A stretch of 64,000 nt of DNA, from positions 2,768,134 to 2,832,133 of the forward strand of contig NC_031473.1 of NCBI RefSeq assembly GCF_000006565.2. The letters run 5' to 3'. Below are positions 50,501-61,746 of the stretch, piece by piece. This stretch comes from Toxoplasma gondii ME49 (Eukaryota; Apicomplexa; Conoidasida; Eucoccidiorida; Sarcocystidae). Below the pieces are notes generated by a model. It saw nothing but the letters and a program-made list of their open reading frames with translations, searched no databases and was not told where the DNA came from. Numbering within the stretch: position 1 is the first letter of the stretch; each line of letters starts with the position of its first letter. The translations under genes were made by a program, and so were the position numbers.

Positions 50501-53500
50501 GGCCATATGAACTCCCCTAGGGCGACTCAGAAACCATCACAGGGACCCATTTGCATAGGAAAAGGTCACAGAAGTAGCTGTGGAAAAGAGGCACAAACGA
50601 ACTTGTTCAGTGTTCACTGTGAGTCCTGCCCTCAGAGGAAATCAAGAAACTGAAGAAAAAACTTGAGGACATGCGTCCAGAGATCGAGACTCTTCACGGC
50701 AAATACAAAGTACGCGAGACAAACCTCCGGTTTCTTTCACGAATCAAGCATCACCCCAGTCCTCTCGCGTCTTCCCTGAAACGCTCTTTCTGACCTACCT
50801 GTCTGCAGACTATATTCGTGCATATCTGTACTGCGCGCGCTCGGTAGCAAACCAGATGTGTAATCACATCTGTAAACGAACCCGCCCATGGAGGACGCGC
50901 TTGTTGAGAATCGCAGTCGCTCCCGCTCATTCCGCTCTTCCGCAGACGCTTGGATACGCTGATGTGGACTTAGTCCCCGTACGCACAAGCCACAAACACA
51001 AATTATGGTCTGAAAAAGCTTATCCCACTGAAACAGAAGTTCTTCGCAAAACCGGCACTGTAACTCAGCGAGCCCTCGTTTTCACATGCGCACCACTGTT
51101 GGAGGTTGCCTTCCAAGAGCTGCTTCTGCTTCTCAAGAGAGGAAACGTCTAAATGACGGACGGTACTCTTTTTTTCAGACGAAATCAGCTCGATGCCTTG
51201 TGTTCCTTCGAACACTTTCCTCTCAGACAAGCATTCGCGAAAAAATGTTAATTACCATCGACAGAGATCGTTTGGCTGCGAAAGTTGAGTCTCTGAACCG
51301 ACAGGGTCCGCGCGAGTCGTCGCGTTGTGCCTCTCGTAGTTCGAGGGGTTCTTTGTCCAGTTCCAGCGAAACGGTGGAGGTGAAGAAGCCTGAAGAATGC
51401 GAAGGGGAAAGTCACTGTCGAAACCGAAATTCAAACGGAGTCAGCGGCACGAGCCAGCCTCGAAAACCCGCAACGAAACTCGACTCGCAGTGGCCAGAGC
51501 GTCGCAGAGTCAATCCTTACCTTTCGGTGGAAGGGACGAGTTCTGAATTAGGAAAAACTGAGAGTTCTAGTCAGCACCACAGCGAGACCAGCACGGGATC
51601 CGGGTCCTTACTTTCGAGTGCGGAAAAGCCTCGCGACCGTCTTAAATGCTCACACGCATTCGATGCCCACGGTGCCGCAGTTGTTTCCATCGTCTTTCAT
51701 CCTCAACTTGAGCTACGTAAGTGTGTTCCTGTTTGTTCGGAACCCGTTTTGGAAAGACATTCCGGGTAGCGTAGTCTCTCTCTTGCCCTCTCTCCGGGAT
51801 ATACATAGGACTACGGCGTGTGTCTGGGGGGTTCATTTCTCTCTGCCGACGTAGTTCTGCATCTTTGCTCTCTCTTTACCCCTCCATTTGTATTTTCAAC
51901 CTCCCGCAAGTGTCTCCTCATTCCATTCCCCTTCTGGTCACGACTTGGCGACCGGCATTCGCTTCTATCTACGGGATTGACGCAGCTGCAACGTGTGCCT
52001 GCCCCATCCGAAACAGGTCAATGTCTCCCTCCTGCTCTTGTGCTTCTGTCTCTAAAGAAACAAGCTGCTGCTTCCAATGAACAACTAGACGCACAACCGG
52101 TTTGTGGGTGTGTGTGTCGTCAGTCGCGTCGACAAGCGATGATGGGACCTGGAAGCTGTGGCAAATGCCAGCTGCTCACCTCGTGATGTCCGGCGTGGGT
52201 CACACGGTAAGCTGTGCCTGTCAACAACGTCCTTACTCCTCTCCCACAATACAAGATATGTTTTCACGGACTCACCACCAGGTGCAGACTCCGACCTATC
52301 GACTTTTTTCGCATGCACAGTGGGACACTCACACTCGATTGTTCGCACAACCACCGAAGTCTATTCTTTGTGTTTGCTGAATGAGCTTGGATACGTCCAG
52401 GCTTCTCTGAGCTGCCTAAGAAAGCCTCATGCACTATAAAATCTGATGTATGAAATTGCACGCATTCACGCATGCACGAGGGCACTTGCCGAGAGCTGAA
52501 GCATCAAATGCCACAGAAGGCTTCTGTTTGTCAGCAGTTTTTCTTTCCACCGATGTGCACCGCGTGCCGTCTAGGACTGGGTGAGCAGTGCCTCACTCCA
52601 CCCGTACGCCTCCGTCCTTGTCACGGCCTCTGGAGACGGAACCGTCAAGCTGTGGAGCATTGCAGAAGAAAACTGCGTCCATACTTTCACCGACCACTCC
52701 AAGCCCGTCTGGGATTGCTGCTTCCATGACGCGGGTGAGGTGCCGAAGCATGTTTCCTCTACATGTGTTCAAAAGAGTGTGATAAACTGGAAACGAGAAA
52801 CGAGAAACAATATCGCGAGTGGCGATGGAAGAGGAGACGATATCTTCCGGGCGGTTAGACAAGCCGTCTGCCTGCGATCCGTATCTTGAAAAGGATGGAA
52901 AAGTTTCTGGACCGGTGTGTTTCTGTTCTCTTTGTCTTTCTGGTCCCTAAGTGATGAAGAACACTCCTTATTCTCTCTCTATCGAAAACCTGACAGGATG
53001 GCGCTTTTCGCCTCGCTCGCGTGTGGGTCTGCTACAGGAGACTTCTTCGCTACATGCTCTGCGGATCACTCCATCAAATGCTTTGATGCTAACAGGTGTG
53101 GAGAAAGCAGAGAACGTGGGAGAATGAAAAACATCTGAGGAAAATAGGAAGGTTCTGGAGGTCTGGAGGAACGAAGAGGTTGCTTGTTTGAAACCGAGAA
53201 TTGTCGCTTTCTCACAGATCGTACAGCATTGTATGCGACCACCAAGACATCCCGTTTCGGCTCCCTGAGCTTTCTGTTTGGCTTTTTCTCGAAGGACGCC
53301 CGAAGAGCTTTTGCGGTCCACTTGAGCGTGTAGGCACTTCTGTGTCTCCCGTCTTTCCTATTTTCCGTCTGTTGTGTCCTCTTTCTCTGCTCAGCCTGCG
53401 CTGCCGAGAAAGCTTGAGAGGGCATGCAGACTCCGTGAACTCCATATGCTTCCAGCCCTTCACCAACTGTCTGGCGAGTTGCTCGACAGATAAAATGGTA

Positions 53501-56313
53501 AGGAGGGCAATGCCTCTCCCTTTTCAGAGTGAGATGCGCAATAGCAAAAAACCATCCCTGCGAGAGGCGTTGACTGCAACATCAATTAGTGATGTGAATG
53601 TGTTTGAATTCGGCTTTTCGGCGGCCAAACGCCGGTGCGAATCAACCCGGTCAAACTCAGACTATCTTGGAAAATCTCGGTCACCCCATCACACCTCCCC
53701 AGAGAATTCATTGCGTAAATATCTTGCTATCTTGGCAATGTTCTATAAAAACTGAAGCACCATGTATGCGGCAAACGACAACATCTCGCTTTATGTGCCC
53801 GTTTTTGTTTGTGGGAGTCGCATGCCCGATAGGTCAAGCTGTGGGACATGCGAACGGCTTCCGTGATTCGCAAGCTGTCGGGCCACAGTCACTCATGCAA
53901 CGACGTCACTTTCAACATGCAGGTGAGAGACTTGGGGGGTTGAAACTCCTCGATATTTTTGTCACTGGAGGAAGCAACAGAATGACAGCTGTTTGGCAGG
54001 TTCCCTTTGTCGCCAGACCTCTCTAATTCCTGGTAAGGGGAGGCTACACAGCTCTTCCTGCTCTCAGGATCCCAAGCCTAGTTGACAGACTAACGAAAGA
54101 CGACGCGTCTCGAACAGCACTAGTCCTTCACTGCATGCGCAGTAGTAATATTCTATACTTTCCTGTGTATATGCCATAGGCGAATGTCGTTGCCTCCTGC
54201 GACGCTGGGGGTGTGGTCCACGTGTGGGACCTGAGGAAAATGGAAGACGTCCTCGAAGTCAGCTGCGGTACGCGACAGGCTCAGAGAACAACACCTTATG
54301 CATATCGCCTCCCATCGAAAGATGGATCCACCGTAAACTGGACACTGTTACTACTGGACGCGTACACGCGTGCGTAGAGACGGAAATTGGACCTAGATTA
54401 TGTCATGGCAGGGCTTGTCGAATGAGAAGATACACACAAACGTGGAGGTAGGGCCAGGCGGATGTTTGGGACAAGAACTCATGCTGACATGAGCTGAACT
54501 GGTGGCACCAAGACACTTGTATATTTGAACGTGTCTGCGTAAAAAATAAATATATGTATATATATATATATAAACGCAGACAGCTAGATACACATTTCTG
54601 AGGTTGTGTCAGCTTTTGACAGATTTTCCGTTGCCATATGCGGTATTCTACAGGGTTCAAGGCCTCACAGCCGGCCGGACGTAGTCGAAAAATCTCCTGA
54701 AAAGGAATAAAAAGAACGACTGGGAGCTTCTCGTTCAGAAAGCTAAATTGCACTCAGCGATTCTCCTGGTAGCAGGAGCTCTCTGGAAGGAAGAATTGTC
54801 GTTAGCCTCCACTGTACTCACATGCTGCATGTCACCTTGGTCTTTTGTTTAGGCCCGAGTGCGGCAAGTGGCTGTGCCTTTGATATAACTGGCAAGGCGC
54901 TCGCCGTCGGATCCGCCGACGGAACTGTTAAACTGTGAGGCGAAGTTCCGTCACGTTTTCTCACATTTATGCATAAGGCTGCATCAACCTGCAAATGCAA
55001 ATACTTCCTCTGTGTATCTATGCTTACCAAGTTGAGTATCTACACGAAGGATCAGCTATGCAGAAAAAACGTGTACAGTGTCTCATGCGGTCCGACAAAA
55101 AGCAGCGCGAGGCAGAAATGCATGAAAGGCACACCCGTACATGCAGCACCTCATAGGTGTATAGACTCGCCAAAATTCCACCGAATGGTACCTCAGGCGA
55201 AAGGCAACTACTCTCCTAGTTATACATATATATGTATATATCGAACAAACGACAAAACATAGTCCGTCAGAATGCGCAGGACATGAGTTCTTGGTTGCCA
55301 CTAGTGGAGTCAAGCGCTTAAGAATCGATGCTGGTTCTTCTAAACTGTCAGTCTCAAATTCCTGCGGTGTTTCCTCTTTTTATCCGGGGTTGACGTTTTT
55401 CGCTATGCACCTCTCCGCGTTGATTAAGAGGACCCTCCGAGAGGTGCCAGAAGTGAGTAGCGTAGCGTTTGACCTGGTTCTGTAGAACGGCTTCTCGTAG
55501 ATAGGGTAAAATCATCATATGTGACTGACTTCTGTGTTCTTAAGGGAACAGTACGAGAAGGTGTCTGTACCGTTGGCTTTTCTTTTCCTCCTTCGTCTTG
55601 TTTCGCTTGGCGCCGAGGCTTGCAGGCTCGACATTACTAAAGAAACCCTTTTGCAGAACATGGATGGACATCCAGACTACGTTCTGGTAGGTGCATGCAG
55701 CAGAGCAGCGATGCAGGGAAAGGCGCACAACTGCACGTACGTCTGTTCAACCTTGCACGCGTGAAATATATGTCTGTCTTTGAAGAGGCTGCCACTGGCG
55801 AATGACGAAATAGACTCATTTCAGTCAGTGAAAACCAACGAATCCCCGACAAGACAGACAAGAGCGACGATGCGACCTCTCTCTACCCCCAAACATGTGC
55901 TTGTTGGGGGCAGCACCCGTGAAACACGACTTGCAGCACTTCGGGTAAAAATGCCCCATCACAAAACAACCGATGACTATGCATTTTCACTTTGGGTTGA
56001 AATTACCTGCATCCCACAGAGGGATCATCCACAGCAAGAGGCATGCTGTTTGGCTTTGGTCTTGTCCCTTCCAATGAGAACCTTTCGACGCCGCAAATTG
56101 TGTCAGTGCTGCTGGTGGTGGTAGTGACTATTCCCTAACGGATTTCTTGTCAGGCCGTTGTAGTTGGTAAATGCGTTGTTGTGCTATGCACAGCTGTTTT
56201 GGGGGGCTTCCATGGTCCTTGAATTCATTTTTCTGCAGGACGTACGGTTCAGCCCCGACTCGTCGTATCTATGCTCTGCATGCGCCGACGGCAAAGTTCG
56301 GATATGGGAATAA
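47520..56313 (+). CDS. PF20: PF20/SPAG16 axonemal central-apparatus WD40 protein
   Basis: PF20 (SPAG16) is a central-pair protein needed for flagellar beating. Sixteen exons join in phase to 711 residues: 47520-47673, 48554-48787, 49055-49187, 49463-49627, 49945-50030, 50636-50709, 51227-51716, 52124-52206, 52575-52734, 53038-53095, 53395-53497, 53833-53922, 54180-54267, 54853-54934, 55626-55686, 56239-56313. An acidic N-terminus is followed by a LisH-like helix (VEDFIRSFLISSQMHKTLSC). Next come the family's coiled-coil signature (KERDFHRMHHRRLKQEKEKC) and KYKTSIREKMLITIDRDRLA. A low-complexity linker follows, then a seven-repeat WD40 propeller, with GDGTVKLWSI, LRGHADSVNSICFQP, VKLWDMRT and HVWDLRK visible, ending GKVRIWE. 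The coiled-coil spacing fixes the acceptor of exon 7 at 51227. Within a coccidian, expression in microgametes is the natural expectation (inference). The human protein has about 630 residues; the linker accounts for the extra length. Confidence 0.95.
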
Positions 56314-58417
56314 ACCCGTGGAGAGCGTTGTCGGAAGACTTACAGTTGCAGAATATCTTCCGCGATACTGGATTACGTCAGCGCCGACGGGTTGCAGGCG
56401 ACACGTTCAGAAAAACCGCTCTTTCATCCCAGTTCCCTTCTCTGTGTTTCTCGTTAGTCCATCAACCCAGCTGGAATCACGCGTCTGAAGCCTCGCTACT
56501 CACTGCGCTCTTACTGTGTCCAGCTATCCGTCTACCGAGGTGTGCACCTCTGGTTAAATAACGCTTTCCTTCTTGGATGCTTCTATAGGAAAACACCTTC
56601 CGTGTGATCTCTCAACGCCTGCCGACGTCTCTGTGTATCTCTGTCTACACTCTTCTGTGGATTTGTCTCTGCCTCCATCTGTCCGTGTCCTCGGTTTTTC
56701 TCCATCCAAGCTCCGGCAAACATCTTACGCTTTGCGTTTGATTTACCGTAGAAAACTAGGGGACGTGAGCAAGTGTACTGTTTTCGTTCTCTGACAAATT
56801 GCGGCGGCCTTTCTCATAGAGCCTCTCGCCTAAGGAAATCTGCTTTCCTTTGCTGACAACATATTTAATCCCACATCCACACTGCCGCTTCTCAGGAGGC
56901 GCCGATGTGTGCTTTTTTAGACACCGCACAAAGGCATCCATGTTTAAGAACTGTACTAAAAAGACAGTGCGCGCCTCGGGTTGTTTGAGAGCGAGTCGCG
57001 AAGCGTAGTAAACGGGGGAAAGGGTCTCCGCCAAAACTCCATTGTAATAGAAGACGAAAAATGTCCGTTTTTGATGAGAGACAACAACCTCTGGTTAGGG
57101 ACTTGACTCCATCACCAAACCAATAACACTGCTGCTCTGCTGTTTCGAGCTAATGCTGTCCAATTCTGGAAAGCTAGAGGAACAATTCTCCTCTCCCTTC
57201 AGTTTAGTTCTACACATGAACGTATGAGCAGGTGAATGCCTCTCTATGCATGCACGCTCACACGGGACTCAACACAAACATGCAAATGTGAACGTCGTTC
57301 TGCAACAAAGGCAGATCGTTGCGTTTTAATGCAGATAAGTAAACGCCCATATGCATGGATATGCATGTGTGCTCGAGACTGATAAATGCACACACGTTGC
57401 ATTTGGTTTGCTCTTCCATGTGACGTCCATTCATGTTTCCCCCACATTTGATTTTCCTCGAGTTTCTCGATCTCTCGGAATCTGCCTCGGAAAAAGGCAA
57501 CTTTTCTCCCACGAGGGCGCTAGGTCTCTGGATGGCTAGGGCATTTCCTGTGACCCTCTTCTCATGTGTTCCCTTTTTCCCTTCCGTTCTTTTCTTCTCG
57601 ACCTATATAAAATCCGCAACTCCCCCTAATATTCCAGAGGTGAACAAGCAAGAGCATTTCTGTGTTCTTACCTCGATCTTATTCCTGGACCAGTTTACAA
57701 ATATACACACGCATGTAGAACCATGCAAACGGACGCATGTATATGTGCACAAACGCACAAATATACCTATACAAGGTTCTCTCAGCAATGAATGAGAAGC
57801 CTGTTGGCGGTGCACGCCAGTCCTCTTTATTTCCCTCTTTTTGCGTCTGCAAATATCATGAGACCGGGAGGATAACGAGGTTTTCTCTAAAGTGACACAG
57901 ACCCTAGGAAATTGTATGTGAAACAGAGAAGGAACTCCCACGCGTTTAGCCGACAGAAGTGCCGAAGTCGTTTTGAAAGAGAATATCGCGAGAGGAGACA
58001 AGAAAATCGAACGGGTGCTCGACTCTTTAGAAATGCGATTCAAATGTCTTGACGCGATTCAGAAGAAAGGGCCTGTACCAGCAACCACCAGACACATGCG
58101 TTAGCAATATTGGGCCACTGTGTCGGGTAAAGCACCGGAAAAGACAAACGCAGACACAAAGCCTTTCATGCCTTGTAACGTGTCTACACATCCACGAACA
58201 CAACACTGAAATTTGCTGGTCCCCCCAATATCAGATGCCACACATTCCTAATATACATATGTATATATATATATATATGTCTTATCTTCCATAGATAGGC
58301 AGGGACTAATGCACGCGCCCTTCTGTACGGATACAGTCAAAGATATAAGTGCATGCGTGTGCATGAAGCCACGTTGAAAATGTGTAGAATTTCAAGATGA
58401 GCTGGAAAAGCCAAACG
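56314..58417. other. Convergent intergenic region
   Basis: PF20 and the F-box gene both end toward this region. A minus-strand frame of 92 codons (57034-56756) was considered as a last F-box exon and set aside in favour of 58521-58418. No other coding signal was seen. Confidence 0.45.
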
Positions 58418-61400
58418 TCAACAAGAAAATCGAGAACAAACTTGCCGGAAATGCTCGCTGTCGACGTTCAGGTGTGCGACGTCGTTGCTCTCGTCATCCT
58501 CGTGTAAACCTCGAGCCGAACCTACAGAGAAGGCTGAGCAAATCCCAAGAGGACACCCAACAAAGACCAGAGACGATTGAAGATCTCCTTATTGAGGGGA
58601 ACCACAAAGAAAGATATGTTCTGTACATGAAAGGAAAAGATCAACAGATTCTTGCTTCCCTTCGTAGTCGCCTACGGCTTAAAGACGACGAGCTAACACA
58701 CAAAGAAGCTCTCGGCACGTGCGAGAAGACCCTAGTCGGAATGTTTCAGCATTTATCTGCATGTTTTTAACGGTCGCGCCAAAAACGCATGAGTGTTGCT
58801 CTCCCCGCTCCTCATACATGCATGCAAAGGTTTTAATGAAAATGCATGAACATTTACAGAAGACTCAAATGTCCTCCTACACACTCCAATACACATCGAC
58901 GTATTTGCAGGCCGACGCATGTGTGTAGATAGACAGACTTCAAAGTCCTTACAAACGCGTATTCTCGAACTTATACACTACGCCTCTGAAAACCCGTTCA
59001 GATCTCTAATGCCTTTGGTGACCGCATCGAAGATCTACTGTGTCAACCCACCAACACCTGAGTAGATTCACCTTTACTTATATATATATATATATAGACA
59101 AATGCAAATATTTGTGGATAGCAATAGAAAAATATCTTGTCGTAGCTCGAACATCACGGGTTTCGCGGTTGTGATGCATTCCTCTGTCGTTGCCAATTCG
59201 CCTACAGATCCACTTCAGTCGGCAATTGCTGCGAGCAGCTGTGCCCCCACAAATTTCAAACACGGCCCGATGCGTGTACGGTCTGCGTATTTTCCAGCCT
59301 CCTTCAGCCCCAGCTTGCCGCGTCTCGCCCTCCCTGATGTGAGCACACGAAGATGAAGAGGAAGACGAAGAAGAGGAAGAAGAGGAAGAAGAAGAGGAGA
59401 GAGTTGAAGAGCCCGTTGGAGTGCCTCGTCCGCTGGTAGATTCTCTTCCTCGAACTTCACCGTTTGTTTCGGGGAGAAAATCAGAGGTTGCACCGTGCGT
59501 CCGAGGCTCATCGTAGCAGACTTCCACTCTCCTTGTCTTGGGATCAAAGAAGTAATCTCCCACTGCGATGAACGGCACAAGGCGCTGCCATGTCCACTGC
59601 GCAGGCTGTGAGGAAACTGAGGAAGTTTGGCAGCTCTGGAGAGAACTGAAGACGACGTGACAATCGCCGCCGTTCTGCGCGAAGAAAACGACGAAACATG
59701 CAGACACATGGGTGTCTACAATGATGAGCCGCTCTCTGAGAAACAAGGTGAAAGTCCTTGTTAGACACTGCAAAGGGTCGCCAGACAGTCGACGCCACGA
59801 TCCAGCAGTACAGAACAAGAAGACAAAGAGACAGAGAAAGGGAAGAAGAGAAAGGAAGGGGAGCAGACATACGGAAAGAAACAAAACAGGCAGCCAGGAC
59901 GGAAAAAGAAAGGTGGAAACAGAGACATCCTTTTTTGGCTTATTGGCGATAAGGTCGATGTCGCTCTACTTGACCCTTCGTGGCGTCGGCTTATAAACGA
60001 ATGCATATATTTACTGGGGAAGCAAAAACATGTGTCCTTCCTGTGGCTTTGAGACCACACAGACAATCGACGCCCTCCGAGATACAGCCAAGTCTGGCAG
60101 TACGGTTTACGGTTTTGAACTCCAACTGGATCCGCGAGGCAGCGAACTATCTCTTTGTCGCGCTGCCTCTGCATTCGAATCCTCTCTCCCACCTGTCCCC
60201 AGATGCTCGGCAAATATTCACAAACCTACTCTTCTCTCCACCTCTCGCACTCGCTGTTCCGCGTTCTTCAGAGCCTGGACGGCGACGTGCTTGTCTGCCT
60301 CGGATCTGCAGGCGAAGCAAACGAGAAACAAAGTGCAGAGTTGGACCGTGTCCCCAGACGTCGAGTTTCTGCTGAAAGACCAACGTCATTGAACCCGTGT
60401 CTACTTTTCTCACCACCTCCGCTGTTTGCACAAAAAGCGACAGACGGTTTTCGTCACACAGACAAGGGGAAGATGAAACGCAGACGGGACACGACCAAAG
60501 CGGTCACAGAGCATCTAAAAACGGATTCACCTCGCCGCACACACGTCGATGTGCAGCAGTTCAAATAAGTACGCATGTCGTCATACAGAGAGACAGGAGC
60601 GAGAACTTGATGCATACACAAATACATACTTATACAGTATTATACATAGTTCTGTATGCATGCTTGTGAATATAGAGATCGATAGGAGCGGCACTGTACA
60701 TCGATACGTAGACATGCCGAGTTTCAGCTTCGACTGCTGCAGTTGCTTAAGGTGTTTCCCTTAAGACTGGACCGAGCTGGCATACCGTAGAACGAGGACC
60801 TTGTTGCCTTGTGCATGGGGCAGAAAGCGAAGATACCGGTGGTAGGACACAGCGACGACTGGGGACTGGTGCAGCATCGACCCCAAGAGTTGGATGGACG
60901 CTGACGTGAGTTCCTGCTCCCGCTTTAGTTGCTGCTGGAGACGAAGACGATGTCGTCTCTCCTGTTCCCCCTCCTCCATCAGATTGCCCACGTCTCGAAC
61001 GCGGCGCATGTAGACGCACCGGGAAATGTAAATGCCGTCCATGCGAATGCGCGGTCGCTGCAGATACATGCTGCGCACACCAAGCAAAGACAACGCGTGG
61101 TGTATGTACACTGGAGCAGAAAGCGAGGTGTGCGCGCACTGCAAAAGAGAGCGAGGTGTGCATACACCGAAAACCAGGTCCGCAAGACAGCCGCGACGGA
61201 AAGGCCATTCGATGCAGACATCAGCAACGCATGCAATGGAGAAGCTGGGACGAAGGCGCTTGGAGAACAGTCACTTCGGTAGGGAACTCGCATCGAAAAA
61301 GCGGTTGTTTAAAGCGGTGACAAAGCGAAAGATATGTGTCTCTGCATGACGTCTCCGTCCTTTTCCGCGCTAACGGGACATGATGCATTTGTGGGTCAAC

Positions 61401-61708
61401 TCCAAACATTGCCGCATGCAATTCTTCGTCTCCTCAAGAAAAACCGTCAGTCTTCACTTAGCAAGAGATGCAACCGTGAGAGGCAACGGCCGATACACAC
61501 ATCCACAAGAACAGACGCGCAATACCCAGTTACAAATACACATTCCTATCCGCAAGCATTCCACCGACACGGACGTATTTGCATCTGCGTTTAGCGATAC
61601 ACACACGCATGGGTGTACAAACATACAGATAGATGGATAGATGGACAGAATGGTAGATTCGGACAGATTGAAAAAACTACAGAAATAGATCTAGACAGAT
61701 ACGGGTAC

Positions 61709-61746
<38 letters not shown>

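Noticed and set aside
51179..51226. Earlier acceptor for PF20 exon 7
   Set aside because: It stays in frame but inserts 16 residues between KYK and REKML, where the family has fixed spacing; the acceptor at 51226 matches exactly.
56756..57034. Last exon of the F-box gene with SPVYYASRLA
   Set aside because: It resembles the C-terminal FBXO9 pattern only loosely and no in-phase acceptor precedes it, whereas 58521-58418 splices cleanly and ends in a plausible motif.
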